This document shows, in pieces, positions 1 to 12,300 of a DNA stretch of 64,000 bases; the first letter of the stretch is position 1, and every line of letters starts with the position of its first letter. This stretch comes from Rhea pennata. Taxonomy: Eukaryota; Chordata; Aves; Rheiformes; Rheidae. The stretch covers positions 19,376,001 through 19,440,000 of the forward strand of contig NC_084665.1 in assembly GCF_028389875.1 (NCBI RefSeq). Direction: 5' to 3'. A program made the translations under genes and the position numbers. The notes under the pieces were generated by a model, which saw only the letters and a list, made by a program, of their open reading frames with translations, ran no database searches and was not told where the DNA came from.

Positions 1-408
1 CGCGGTGCCGCCTGCGCCTGGACTGCGCGCCGCTGCTGCGCGCCGCCCGCGGGGGGCTGCCGCGGGCCGCGCCGCCCGCCCGCCCCGGTGGCCCCGCCGC
101 TGCGCTGCCCGGCGGCCCGGCGCGGAGGCTGCGCCGCGCCAAGCAGCTGGTGCTGGAGGTGGGCGAGGGCAGCCTGCGGGACGGCTGCGCCGCCGAGGCG
201 CCGGCGGGCCCCGGCGGGGCGGGCGGCTCGGCGCAGCTGGAGTTCAACCTCACGGAGCTCTTCGCCGGGTGGCTGCGCGCCGGCGAGGGCCGCCTGCGGG
301 TGCGCCTGATGCCCGAGCGGCGGGCCGCCCTGCTGGGCAGGGAGCGCGGGCTTTCGGCGGCCATCCGCGCCGCCCGGCCCCGGCTCCTCTTCCACGTCTC
401 CGCGGCAG
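1..408 (+). CDS. ALK: ALK receptor tyrosine kinase, exon 1, 3' part (partial CDS)
   Basis: This encodes part of the extracellular N-terminal region of ALK, a membrane receptor tyrosine kinase of the insulin-receptor superfamily. In human ALK this region precedes the first MAM domain. Codons start at positions divisible by 3, giving 135 whole residues plus one base. Blocks seen that match vertebrate ALK exon 1: LDCAPLLR near residues 6-13; LRRAKQLVLEVGEG with the AAG lysine at residue 47; FNLTEL at 81-86, with a conserved N-glycosylation sequon; GEGRLRVRLMPE ending near residue 105; then LSAAIRA and RPRLLFHV up to the exon end. Between the first two blocks is an Ala/Pro/Gly/Arg-rich linker that matches poorly. 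The exon ends in phase 1, as in human exon 1. The start codon and signal peptide lie upstream. The 135-codon frame starting at base 5 and the 238-codon continuation to 866 are a shadow frame and intron read-through. Family identity is confident; exact alignment of the linker is not. Confidence 0.9.
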
Positions 409-414
409 GTGAGC
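406..414 (+). other. ALK: Splice donor of ALK exon 1
   Basis: CAG|GTGAGC places the exon boundary after base 408. It matches the vertebrate donor consensus MAG|GTRAGT at all but the last base. It falls exactly where similarity to ALK exon 1 stops and leaves phase 1, as known for human ALK exon 1. Read-through beyond it gives Ala/Arg/Gly-rich sequence with no resemblance to ALK. Confidence 0.9.
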
Positions 415-730
415 CGCGCGTTGCATGTCGCCGCGCCCCGCTCCGCGCTGCGCCCATCGCCGCGGCGGCCGGCCCTGCGCTCCGCGGCCAAAACCCGCCC
501 CGCTCGCGCGGTTGCCCGCGCCGCCGGCGGCCCCGTGGGTGCGGAAGGCGCCGCTCTGGAGGCGGTGGCGGCTTCCTCTTTGCGGCTTGCCCTCGCCGCG
601 CTGCGCCGGCGGGTTTGCGGGGCCGGGGCGGCGCAGGAAGCGCCGAGCGCTTGCACGAAACGCGGGGGTTCGTCCGTGCCGGGCGGCCGCGGGCAAAACC
701 CACGGGCAAAGCTGCCAGGGGTCTAAGGAG

Positions 731-2805
731 AGCAAGGGGAGGCTCCTTGAAGCTTAAAAATGTCGCCTTAAACGGGGCAAGTTTACCCTGGTGCGGCAAG
801 GGACTCCCAGGTTACATGCAGGCAGACCTCAGGGAACAGCAGAAACCGTGCCCAAAGCGGAGCTGACCAGCAGGTCGATAGATGCATCAGTGCTGATAGT
901 GGTACGTGACGGTGTTACTTCTCCTCTTAAAGACATAAGGTAATGGCTGACACGTCAACGTGCATGACACTGGTGCTCCTCTGAGTTTCATGTATCTGGA
1001 ACTGAGTTCGTTCCTATCAGTTTAAAACCACAGAGAATCCTTAGTGAACAGTGCTGTAGCAGATGCAGTAAGACAAAAAGTTGCTCATCTGAGGAGCCTC
1101 ACTTAGCACTAGCGTTTTTCTGAAGAAAGAATGTGACTTAAATTCTTGGTTGCAGACTGCAGTTACTTGCAGTCAGGTACAGGGCAGCTCTGCTGCCTCT
1201 AATAAAGTCTCTGCTTTGGGGATAATAATCAAGAAAGCTTTCCATTCTGTGCATGGGATTTATCTTTAACACTACTTCTCATTCAGGCTCTCCCACTAAA
1301 AGAATGTGATACGTAGAGGACTGCAGGGCCAAATAATTTGTCACAGTGAATTTAGCTAGGTAGCTCTCCTGAAGCTGTGTAGAAGTCAACGATGCATTCC
1401 TGAGTAGCCACCTACTTAATGGACCAGGGAATATACTTAAGTAAATTCACAAGAGGTGAGAGAAGTCAGTGCTGAGCTTTGAATACAAAGTTGAAGCAGC
1501 TCATTCCTGATGCTCAACTGAAAAGCTGGACAAGCAATTTGACAAAGTGCAGTTCCTTACTGTCTCACAGCAAAATCAAAGCAGGTTGTCAGAGAAGGGT
1601 CTCTATGAACCAGTTGTAAGGCGGGTGATGAGATACCTAGGTTATCTTCCTGTACAGGTTCTGGCAGGGATAAGGCAGAGGTACTTTCTACCACAAGGTT
1701 GCCAGGTGAGGTCAAAACACCCTACTTTCCACTTGCAGCTGATCTTGCCTTCATACATGACAGGAAAAAAAAAAAGTCAAAAAATACACAGAAAGTCCTA
1801 CATGCTGTTTTTATCACTGGGGAATTTATTGTGAGTAGCACTTGTCTTGCTTTGCTGTTTGACAGTTAAGATGTAGCTTCAGCTTTTAATGCTAGCTTAG
1901 CCCCAGTGATTTTAGCAATAGCAGAGCTGGAGAGCATGCACTTGCCCTCGATGAGGATGAAGGTGCATCGGTAACCCCAGCAAGGGGTATCCGTGTGAAC
2001 TAACAGGTGCTCTGGTCTTAGGAAGTCAAGGCAGATGGAGCTTTAACCAAAGTGAGTAAACCCACTGGCTTTGGATGTTGCCTTCGCTGTTTAGAAGAAA
2101 TGCATGTTTTTACAGATAGATAACTGGTAGCTAGGTATTCCCCTGTAAAACCGTGCTGGAGACGAGGCTATGCAGTCTTTACTGCAATACGGTCATACAA
2201 AGTCCACCATAGGGGATAGGGGAGTAGGAGGAAGAGAGAGGGAAGAGGCAATATTGACCTCATCTACCAGTATCGTAGTAATAGCTACTCCTAGCAGATG
2301 TTCCTAATCTCTAAAAATCTGCGTATCCTCTTGAATTTTACACTAAGGTTGCTAACATGCATAGGCTGTGTCACTATAAAACTATATTCTGCTTTTTTAG
2401 CAATGAAAACTTAGTGTGCTTAGGCTATTACAAGACTTTGCATTAGATTTTTAACATGGGTTGTTAAACACATTAAAAATCCATTCTTTCTGCTTTGTGA
2501 AGATACTCCCTGCTTGAAAACCTTGTGTCACTGCCATACTTCAATTTGTGCCGTATAGCCCTGCCGATAGCAGGACGTGCTGACACGGTGATAACATCCA
2601 ACAGCCCATAAGTGTGAGGAATCCAGCAATTATTAATGCCATTGCAGCTAATGTGTGCAGGGCTTAGCTGCAGCCCTTCCTAAGGGCTTCCTAAGGCAAC
2701 TGAGCCTTGCCTTCATTGCTTAAGTTAATTGGAAATGGATTGCAAACAACACAATTCTTATCATCAATAATGTAAAGCTGCTTCACTTATTTTGGCATAT
2801 TTAGC
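731..2805. other. Intronic sequence, mostly unremarkable
   Basis: Composition is typical of AT-leaning intron. No coding exon, RNA gene or recent mobile element was recognised. A purine-rich stretch lies at about 2212-2250. A cluster of short hairpins lies at 2660-2713 and is discussed as a finding. Confidence 0.6.
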
Positions 2806-2830
2806 TTTTTTTTTTTTTTTTTTTTTTTTT
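2806..2830. repeat. Poly(T) tract, 25 T
   Basis: Uninterrupted run of 25 T. The sequence after it was not recognised as a retrocopy or a known repeat on the minus strand, so this is annotated only as a homopolymer. Its length is likely to vary between individuals and assemblies. Confidence 0.9.
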
Positions 2831-5800
2831 CCCTGTTAGAGAGGTCCAGCATTGCAGTACTTCCCAGGGGAAGATGTAATTACCTTGCTAAATTATTTTG
2901 GCAAAATTATCCTCCATATGAATGGAGATTGAAATATATTTTAGGAGGAGAAAAAGACTGCAAGAGGCTGAATTCCCATTGACTTTAAGGGTTACGGAGG
3001 AGTTCCTTAAGAAATGCTTTATTCTCTTTAACTGTTACTCTCCCTGATACTGACTCAAAGATATTAAACCAGAGTGAACTCTTTTCCCTTCTAACAACAG
3101 GTTTGCACAGAGTAATGTAATTTGCCTCACTGTGTTACTGAACAATGAGTAAAAGATATACTAATTGGACTGCTGCTGTCTAGCAGACAAACTGTGAAGC
3201 TCACAAGAATTTCTGTAGGGCTTTCTGCAAATATTCTCAATGCCAGTTTTCTCTCATGCACTCATCCTTGCAGGAATGGAGCACCCTTCAAAAAAGAGCT
3301 TCCTATTTCAGAAGCTCTGGTCCAAAGCCCATTTACAATTTCTGTGTCAGCTTGGTCTTTCCAAAATTGGCTAAGAGACAGTTTTCCTCTCTTGGAAATG
3401 CTTCAAGAATTAATACTGGCTTCCTCTTCTTCCCCTAGTGCTTCTCTGGGACAAAATCAAATTCATTTCAATCTTTTTTGTGGAAAAACAAACAAAAATT
3501 ACACAAGAAGGGAGGGGCAAGCTCAGAGAGGATCACAGTGCCACAGATCTCCTGTGTTTTAGGCAAGCCTTCCAACTACCAGGTTGCTGCTGACTTTGCT
3601 GTCATTTTCTTTGTTTTTTGACTGGAAATTCCACCCTCCCTCCAAGACACCTTTCCTGAATCAATTTAATCAAAACTCGTACGTTCCTATGGGAAACTCA
3701 TCTGCCAGCCAACCCTTTCGTCAGAAGATTGGTGGCCAGTAGGGTTTGTGATCTAGTGTCAAAACACACTGGGTCTTGATAGCTGTGTACTCTCTGGACA
3801 GGTTATTGAGCCTTCTTTGAAACAGCCCTAAATCGCCTCTATAATGCCGTCAAAGAACCTTCCAAACATCACATTATACTTTGCATGACTGTTCCTCTGC
3901 TGTTGTGCTAAAATTACCCCCAGGACTTTAAGATCAAGTAGAGTATTGCGTGTTGCACAGAGGTCTTGTGTGGACTTTCTTGGTGGATCCATCCGAGGGA
4001 TGCCACAACTGGGGTAGACGTAGGCTGGGTGAATCGAAGGCAAGTGCTTGGCATTAGCGCCGCCTCCATAATGACGCAGAACCCTTGCCTCCTAGCTGCT
4101 GGCATATGTCATGTTAACGTCACAGGTAACCAGCTCACTTACTGCAGGGCGCTTGGGCCACAAGTGTTGCTGAATAGGTTTCTTGTGAGTTTAATAAGCT
4201 AGAATGGCCATAAAATAACTTCTCATAAGAACTAATTGCTACTTGCATATGCAAAGGCGGGAAGAATACGTTAAAAAGGGGCATACAGGGATGAAAATGA
4301 GTCATTTCTCCCTGTAAAGGTCAGGGTACTTTCATTCATGAAATAGATTTAACATTACAATTACATTTTTTAAATAGCGATGTGTAACTTTTCATCTCCT
4401 AGCTAGGGGAAATATTTTTCCTGCACTGTAGCCTTCATCTAAAATGTTATTAACTTGCTGCCTGTATTCTCCCTGAAACTGTCTGCATTCACTGCAAACC
4501 AATGCTATGCTATTATAATGCTGAGGCAATTAGGCTTTGCATCTTTAGGGTAATGCTACCATGGCCCTGAACTCATTTGCAGGAAGGACTCTTTACGTAA
4601 AGAGTAGAAAGAGTTCCAAATGAAAACATGTGTTTAAAAATTGACATTGAGTAAGTGGAAATCGGTGCTCTAAGCTAAAATCTGACTGTAATAAAATCTA
4701 TAGGATTTTGTTGCGTATTTCAGAGGCAGTAGAATTTGATCATGGTCTCTGAGTTGTATTTTTCCTTTGTTATTTCTTGTTTTTGTTTTTCTGCTTTCAA
4801 AGAACAAAGTTTGGAGTTGGGCCGTGCTGAGCCAGGTCTGCTCAGTTAGCTGATGGAAGGCTTCAGTCACTTCCCAGGTGCTCTCTGCTTTTTTCTCATC
4901 CTCAGTTGTGTATCTGACATCTGAGATATTATCTTACTCTTCAAAAAAATTCAGTGGCAAAACTCGGTGGATAAGACTGAAGCACTGCAGTGGAGCTTCT
5001 GAAAGGCTTTCATTTCGGTGCAAGCAGTTTCACTCTTTTCTGCAGGTGACTGGTGCTTGTCCTAGGCTGGTGGGCCAGCAGGCAGGGCTGCACACTGCAC
5101 CAGTGCAAAGCTCTAACAAGGGCCTGATTTGCGCTTGCTGAGTTTGCTCTAGATATAAACTAGTGCAAGCTGAGTTTTTTCCTTTTCTGCTTGTGGGTTC
5201 TCATGGCTGCCAGTGTATTGAATGCTGATTACCAGTTGCTAAATCATGGCTAACCCCAAGTGTGCTCAGCAGCATCCTTCCCAGTCCTTCCTGCCCTATG
5301 TATTACGTCTATAGTGCCTCCCTCCAGTCCACTAGATGCTGGTGGTCTCCAGAAATGTGGATTTGGTCAATCCCACAGTGCCAGTTCTTGAACTGTAAAT
5401 GCCTCCTGAAGAGGCAGCCGATTGCCTAGTGATGGGTTTGACTGGCTTCCATCCCTGGCTTCCGTCCCTGGCTTCCTATCCTAGTCTGCCTGCCCTGTCA
5501 CTGGCCAAGACACTCATCTACTCCAGGAGCACCACAGGAACTCATAGCAAATAACTCTCTTGCCAAATGGTGCCCTGTTCACTATATACATAGTGACCAC
5601 AAAGATGAGGCTTTGCAAATTTGTTGGCAGTTGTTTGGCCGCTAATGTTAGAGATGACACTCAGGCTTTCAGTGGTTCATGGAAAGTGTGCTGTCATCAC
5701 TCAGTATTCCCCACGGCTTTGCTTGGACCAGAGTCATGTAGCGATGCTGCTCTCTGATGGCAGTCAGGATTACACCATAATGTGTTTATGATTTCCAGGT

Positions 5801-8800
5801 CTGTTTTCTGCAGATTCCCTTTGCTTTTAGGCATGGCTCATTGTTCTTATGAATGATCTTATTCATAACCTTATTCAGTAAAATATCCATTAACAAACAC
5901 CAAAAGGGTCACAAATATCGGTTTATGTTAACTTTTTTATTTGAATGAGCATTTGTGACACATTTTAAAAAGGTATTTTCTCTAATCTTTCTGTGCTTTT
6001 ATTTCCCCATCCTTAAAAACAAGGGCTATGTACCCACAGCAGAGGAGTGCACTGGGAGACTTAAGTTCTTTATTATACAAATGCAGAGGCATACTTAAAA
6101 GTCAAAGGCAGTTTTGCATTGTCTGACTGAATTGTATCCTAAGGTAATCTGGTCACTTGGTTCACTGCATATCTCACATGAACATTACACGGGAAGAAAA
6201 TATAGTCTGCATTTGTAACACTGTTTGTGAATTAACCAAAATAGGTAGAGAAAGTGAGGGGAGATTAGCAACAATTAGTGCTTACTCAAAAATTTCATGG
6301 GTAACTTGAGCCTTATTGTAGTAAAGAAGGTATCACTTTTTCGGTGTAGCGGTGCTAACTAATTTCGACTGATACTGCTTTTGGGAGACCAGTTTAAGAA
6401 TTTTCTTCTCAGGCTGCAGCAAATTCAGTGCTATGCCTGGACATTTCCTGTCTAGTTACCAGACTGAAGCACTAGCTTTGGCTACCCCAAAATTGGAGCG
6501 CCAAGATGAGGAGAGCTACTTTTTGGCCCAAGTGATCTGCCTGGCGGCAAACAGCAATTCAGGTTGCCTGCCTTAAAAATCTCTTCCTATCCGCTGAACC
6601 GCAGCATCTATTTCCTGAGAAGCCGCTTCAGAGCTCCGTGGGGCTGTTCAGGCCACAGCGCTGAGCCAAGAAAGGCCCTTTATGAAATGTGCCACATTTG
6701 TCTTGCTTCTCTAATTCAGAAAAATTTGGTTGGAGAAAAATGTCAAGCAAGCATAAATGCAGATTTGATAAGTCTGACCTTTCTTTTCTTCTGAACAATA
6801 AATGTCAGAAAGCTAAAAATGACAAGCTGGAATGGCTGAAGGTTATTTATGTGTTTAAATATTTAGGGAAGAAACACATTTTGAGACTAAAGTCTAATTT
6901 ACATGAGTATTTTGATTTATGACTGAGACTGCCTAGTAGCTTCATGGTTGTCACTATCCTGCTCAGCATGGCCACTCAGAAATTTACTGTGACAGCAGAG
7001 ATAGGACTTCGATATCTCTACTTTCAGAAGCTATAAACTATGTCAGCGGTACTGAAGGAGAATCCTCTCTTGTTAGTTGTTCAGGATCTATGGCGTGTAG
7101 CTGAACTCTTCTAGCAGTATCTAGTAGAAAGGGCTGGTGGCCTGCTAGAGACAGACTTCAGAGTATTTTCAAACAATAGGTATTTTAAAGAAAATGGCAA
7201 ACTTTTGTATAAGAAATGGACTCAAGCATGGAAAATTGCTTACTGAATATGAAGTGGTGCTTGACGTGTGAAACCAGTGTTTGCAGTTACTGCTTTTTGC
7301 ATTTATTTTACCAAAGAGCTTCAGTGTTTTAGGGAGGGAAGTTGCAAGAATCAAATTCTGCTTTGACTTGCAGCTTTATTATCTTGCAGTGTTGGGTCTA
7401 TGCTGGTGAATATGGCACAGATTGAGCAGGGAGGATGGGAAGCTCATGTGAGAAATTTGAGTCAGAAGAGGGGTTATATATACACAGTTCTGCCACAGAT
7501 GTGCCACATGACATGCAACGCTTCCCTTTGTGGCAGGTATTATTTCCTTTGTAAAGCAAGGGTAATTTTGACTGCTTTTGAACTCCATTGGTAGAAGGTA
7601 CTATTTTATTGCAGACTACTATTACTTTTATTTTCTAAGAACCCCAATAAGGACAATAAGATGCTGTTCAAACTCTGAGATTTTTAAATTAAAAGCTAAA
7701 ACAAGCAGCCTACCATACTGACTTGCTCCCACATCTGCTGTGCTAGGACTACTATTTCCTTCCCTTCAGTAATAGCAAATCTTTGAAATTTAAAAATGAT
7801 ATCAATTTTCTTGATGTTACGACATACTGAGTTTTTGGTTTTGGACTATATACTGTCCCTATAACCATTAAAACACTCTCCTGACTTGTAGCTGAATGGT
7901 CAAATTTAGATACATCATTTGAATAATTTGTGAGGCTTTGGACAGCATTACTCATAGACCCATAAAGAACAAGGGGGAGCAGGGAGGGTTGTTACCCACC
8001 TGCCCACACCGGCTGCCAGCAGCTTAGCAGCTGCAGCTGGGTGCCAGCCCCGTTTGCAGCAATGAGCTGCAGGTGTTGGCTGCAGCCAGCTGGTGGGGGG
8101 TGCCCAGCACAGTCTGTCCTGGGAAGAGAAACCCTAATTAAGACTAGAGGAGAAGGTCTGCCATTGCTCATTTCTTGTTTCAGGTGTCAGAAATTAATAG
8201 CAAAGGTGGGATCTGAGACTGCTTAAGATTTTAGAGGCCTGGCTGTTTCTTTTTGTATCAGGAACGGCAAAGCTGAGATGCTAGGCAGGATTTTCTCCTC
8301 TAGAAATGATGGGGAGATTCCTTTATGAGCATGTCTCTACAGGTCTTTGATTCAGTTTGCCAGTCTCAAAAGCTTTTCAGCAATAGCTCAGTGGTTACAT
8401 TAAAGGCAGAACTACATTTTGCATCATAAAGAAGGCATATGCTGAATCCATTTCAAACTTGGATCTCCCCTCCAGTCTTACACCTTACAAAACCATCCAA
8501 TGAAAGACTACTGGGACTCTATCTCTGAGTGACAGGCTGGGCAAGAGGAGAGAAGATGACATTGTGTGAGGCGATTAGGTCAAGAGTAGAGAGCACTTGG
8601 TGGTGAGTATGGAAAAAAGCATTGCTACCGTGTTGGTGAGGTGGAACTATGATACAGTATGGCTCTGTGTGTGTTTTATACTGTGTATTTCTTGATATTT
8701 GGGAAGAGGTAATACCTGTCTACATGCATACTCAGTGACGTGCATCAGTAGACACATCAGAAGTGGTGTTTTTTTTCCCACATTTCACACTCTTTCTAGC

Positions 8801-9079
8801 ACTTTTACATCATTGGAGATTTCTTTCCATCTCAGTTTTGAAAGCTTACATAGTTCTGCTGAATGCAATCACTGCCTACAACATGCAGCTGAATATCTAT
8901 GACTTCGCTCATTAGAAATCTTTGGTAATCCCTCAAAGCTCTGCAAGTTGCAGCAGACCTTTAATTAGAACTTGTACATTGGCATTCTCCTGCTGTTTCA
9001 GCTTGCCCATTAAATAATAGGCTATCTCAAATGCATCAGAATGTCTGGGCTTTTTATAGCCTTCTTCATCTTAGATTCT
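2831..9079. other. Intronic sequence with one small tandem repeat
   Basis: No gene or clear mobile element was recognised apart from the tandem repeat at 5443-5481. A short stretch near 7530-7570 (GTATTATTTCC then TTGTAAAG) loosely resembles the reverse of a MIR core but is too decayed to call. A locally GC-rich, CTGCAG-rich patch occurs at about 7990-8110. Confidence 0.6.
5443..5481. repeat. 13-bp tandem repeat, three copies
   Basis: Three consecutive 13-bp units: TGGCTTCCATCCC, TGGCTTCCGTCCC and TGGCTTCCTATCC. The first two differ at one base and the third is more diverged. This is a minimal minisatellite with no associated gene. Confidence 0.85.
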
Positions 9080-9200
9080 TGAAGTACTTTAAGCCTTATC
9101 ACCCTACTGACAATGCTAAGCATTATTATATCTATTTTACAGAGCGATCATAGAAGCCAGAGATGGAAAAAGCATTATTTGATTATGTTAGACTGTAAGT
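9080..9200 (-). mobile_element. Decayed MIR-like SINE fragment
   Basis: The stretch CATTATTATATCTATTTTACAG (9121-9142) followed by purine-rich sequence resembles the reverse complement of the MIR 3' half, where an ATTATTATCCCCATTTTACAGATGAGG-like segment precedes the core. MIR elements are ancient amniote tRNA-derived SINEs. Divergence is high, so the edges are approximate. It may belong to the same insertion as the next fragment, about 90 bases downstream. Confidence 0.45.
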
Positions 9201-9283
9201 GCTGAATGTGGTTTTCTCATATAGAATATACTAAATACTGATGTCTTTCCTTGCTTCAGCCAAAAGACCAAGGAAGAACAAGA

Positions 9284-9365
9284 AATTACAGGTGAGAGGC
9301 TTGGTAACTTGCTGAAAATGCTGCAGCAACTATTGGCAAAGCCACCTTCCAATCCTCTCCCCTCC
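9284..9365 (-). mobile_element. Decayed MIR-like SINE core fragment
   Basis: GAGGCTTGGTAACTTGCTGA, then CAGCAACTATTGGCAAAGCC, follows the order of the reverse-complemented MIR core: GAGGTTAAGTGACTTGCCCA, then CAGCTAGTAAGTGGCAGAGCC. Orientation is the same as the fragment at 9080-9200, consistent with one interrupted element. Divergence makes this a moderate call. Confidence 0.5.
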
Positions 9366-12300
9366 AAGCTGTTTGCCATTCCTGAGTTTTGAACAAATCT
9401 GTTTTTGTCATGTTACACCCTTATTACAGTATTATTTGTACTTAAATATATTTATTTACATTTTACAATCTGCTGATCCTCTCCTTATCTTCAGAAATAG
9501 CCCTGTGGCCTTTCCATTTGTAGGATGGTATATGTCAGCATGAGAGGGCATGATGCAGTGGTTATTTCCCAGGGACATTTTATTACTGATGCTAATTAAA
9601 CTTGAAACTAATGAGAAAGGATTACTTTTCAGGGCTAGTGAGGAGGCCAGAATAGTTATTATAGGTTAATTATTATTTTAAAAGAGTTGATTTAAGTAAA
9701 AATTCATTTTATCAACTTTTTTTATTGTATTGTGCAAAAGGCTTGTTTGAAGAGGATTGAAATATAATTGCTGCACTGACCTCATCTGGCTCTCAATCAT
9801 TAATCTCTGTCCATCAGCAAAAGGTTAATAAAACTCTTTAAGGAAAGGAATTCTGTGCCTTATCAGCATGTAGACAATTCAGAATAGGTCTCCTCCAAGC
9901 ATTTCTTATTATCCTTCTGCGTGATTTCCTTGGCACACTTGTTACTCTTGAAAAATGCAGTATTCCCTAAAGATTCCCAATTCAGTGGCCGCTTTGCAAA
10001 ACAAGTGCATTACGGAGGTGAAGAACGGATCTGCAGTCAAGGCTGGTTTGAGATGCGCATTTAAGTCTTCTGACTCCCTTCTCCCTTAAATATTGTGGTC
10101 AGCTGTTAAAATCTCACCTTGCTTGAGAGAGGGAAGTGAGGTGTCCATGTGATGATTAGTATTTGCTGAGTAACCAGGAGCACGTGACCCCAGGAGCGGC
10201 CTGGCCATTGCCGGAGAGCTGCTCCTGTCTCCTTCCACTGTCACTCTCTTTGAGTGAAAAGGTGCTCTTTCTTCCCTAAACCCCTCTCTGTTTTTGCTGG
10301 GTTTTTCCTTTCCCAATATTGCACAGGGTGAGGCTGCTGCACCAGGCTGCCAGTTGGCTTCCGGGGAGGTGGGCAGCATGGTGGAGACACTTGCTGGAGG
10401 CCACATCGCTGGGCCACTGCCCTGGTCTCCTGCTCAGGGCAGTGCCGCAGCTGCGGGAGGAGAGGGGAAGACAAGGCTTATGTCACATAGGAGCGAAGTG
10501 CTCTTTGCTGGCTGGGAAGCAATGTGATTGCTTTCTCCGGAGCAATGGCTGATGGCAGGTTGCAGCTTTCAGAAGCCTTTTGTTTTTTAGGTGATTCCCT
10601 TACTAATCACATGTTGCAGTCTGAGGTGCAATGCGGTTTCTCAAAAGGGCAGCATTCACCAATCCTGAGGTCAAGAGACTAGTTGCATCCTCTGTCTGGG
10701 TAGTGGTATCATGTCCAAAAGTAAAACATTCTCTTGAGTATCCTTTCATGCCATCAGACTCTGTGCAGGCCAGCTGGTAGGATTTTGGAGTAGCATCTGA
10801 AGTAATTCTAGATGACTAGAAGTCCCTTGAAGTGATTACAGCTTTAAATCATGTGAAGCTGGTCAAAAAGCCCAATGTTTCCTTCTCTGCCTTGCCAGCC
10901 TACTGTCCTTTATCTCCTGAAAGAAAGCAGCATTAAGTTTTAAGACTTGATTCAATAACATTTTATGGATAATAATTATGACTGATATTAAGTCTTCAAC
11001 AACCAGTCTGTACTGAGTCTTAATGTATTGAAGTTTATTACCAGTGTAACCTATCTTTTTACACTTTTGTAAAGCACTATCAACTCTACTGATAAGAGGA
11101 GAAAGAAGCATCAATGAATTAGTTGCTCCTATTTCTCTGCAGAGTGTTCATATACCTGCTAGCATGGGAGGAGTTTGCTGGTAAAGAGGTTTTGTTTACA
11201 GAGTCTGTAAAACTGAAGTTATGCTGAATGAATGAATTAATGAACTACAGCAATCCTGTGCTGGAAGAGGGATTCCATTAGTGGCTAGTTCCTGAAGATC
11301 ATTTGATTCTCTTTTCCTTTTTAGTAATAAGCATGTGAATTCAAAGCTTTCAGAGATGCTGTTTGGAGAAGCTCTCTCTGACACTTATCCCAGTAATGAA
11401 AGTTCTTGAATCTATGGAACTTTAAAATCCCATATTGATGATTTTTTTTCCCTGAAGTTTCCCAGATTTCCTGACCTTGTCAAGGTGAACATGGCAGTAT
11501 ATATGTATGTCATGACTGTTTATGGAGGTGGTCCCTGAACCAAACTGAAGACCAAGTTAAGCAGAAGAAAGCTCTGGTAGTTTCTAATTCCTGGAGTGCC
11601 ACGTATAGTGGTTTAATATAAATGAAGACAAAGGAAACTCACCTTAGTTTCCACCCAGGGTCAACGTGGGAAGTTTTATTGCATTTGCACTGAAAAAGTC
11701 ACCTGAAGGAGCCAGGGCTGTCCTCACTCAACTAAACCTTGTGATGTTCATGCATCATTATCTGTACATGTACCATACCTTATAGTTCCTCTTCATTGCC
11801 TTGCCCCTCCTTCATAACTTTCTGCATAGGGAAATCTACTTCCCTGGTAAGTTCAAATAAGATGCTGTCTACTTGTGTCCTTTCTGCCTTTTTGATGGGA
11901 AAGCAGAAGAGAATTCTAAAGTGCTTTGGGAGCTACATGGAGGCCTTGCTTTGACATCTCTAAATATGTGAGTAATGGGGTGCTTAGAACTGATTTTACG
12001 TGTGATGGATGCTCAACAATAAGGAATCACAAATTGTGGGCAGCAGAGCTTGGAGAGGAGAGCTGCTCAACAAGATTAATGGGAAGGGAGACCTTCCTTG
12101 TAGCAAAAGACACAGTTCAGGCTTGAAAACAGACAACGACACACTGGATGGAGTCCTGAGGAGTTGGACAGCCAGGTTTCCTCTGCAGGCGGTAACTCTG
12201 CACTTGCAGGGCCCCTGCCTAGGTAGCAGAACAGCTGTGAGACAAATGCATTGTAATTCCCACTTCACCCATAGGTGTATGTGTGTGTGGACACATCCAG

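Larger units (their letters stand above)
1..730. promoter_or_regulatory. CpG island over ALK exon 1 and start of intron 1
   Basis: The sequence is extremely GC-rich with very frequent CpG through the exon and about 320 bases of intron. It drops to ordinary intronic composition shortly after 720. This is the downstream part of a 5' CpG island, which normally spans the promoter and first exon. The promoter and transcription start are not in the window. The island explains several long overlapping open frames on both strands here (for example 250-735 minus), which are compositional shadows. Confidence 0.85.

Noticed and set aside
5..412. 135-codon plus frame starting at base 5, and 238-codon frame 150-866
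   Set aside because: The first is a shifted frame over the ALK exon. The second starts inside the ALK exon in the right frame but runs through the splice donor into intron; only bases up to 408 are coding.
250..735. 161-codon minus frame
   Set aside because: It lies in the CpG island, where stop codons are rare on both strands. The product is Arg/Ala/Gly-rich with no recognisable domain.
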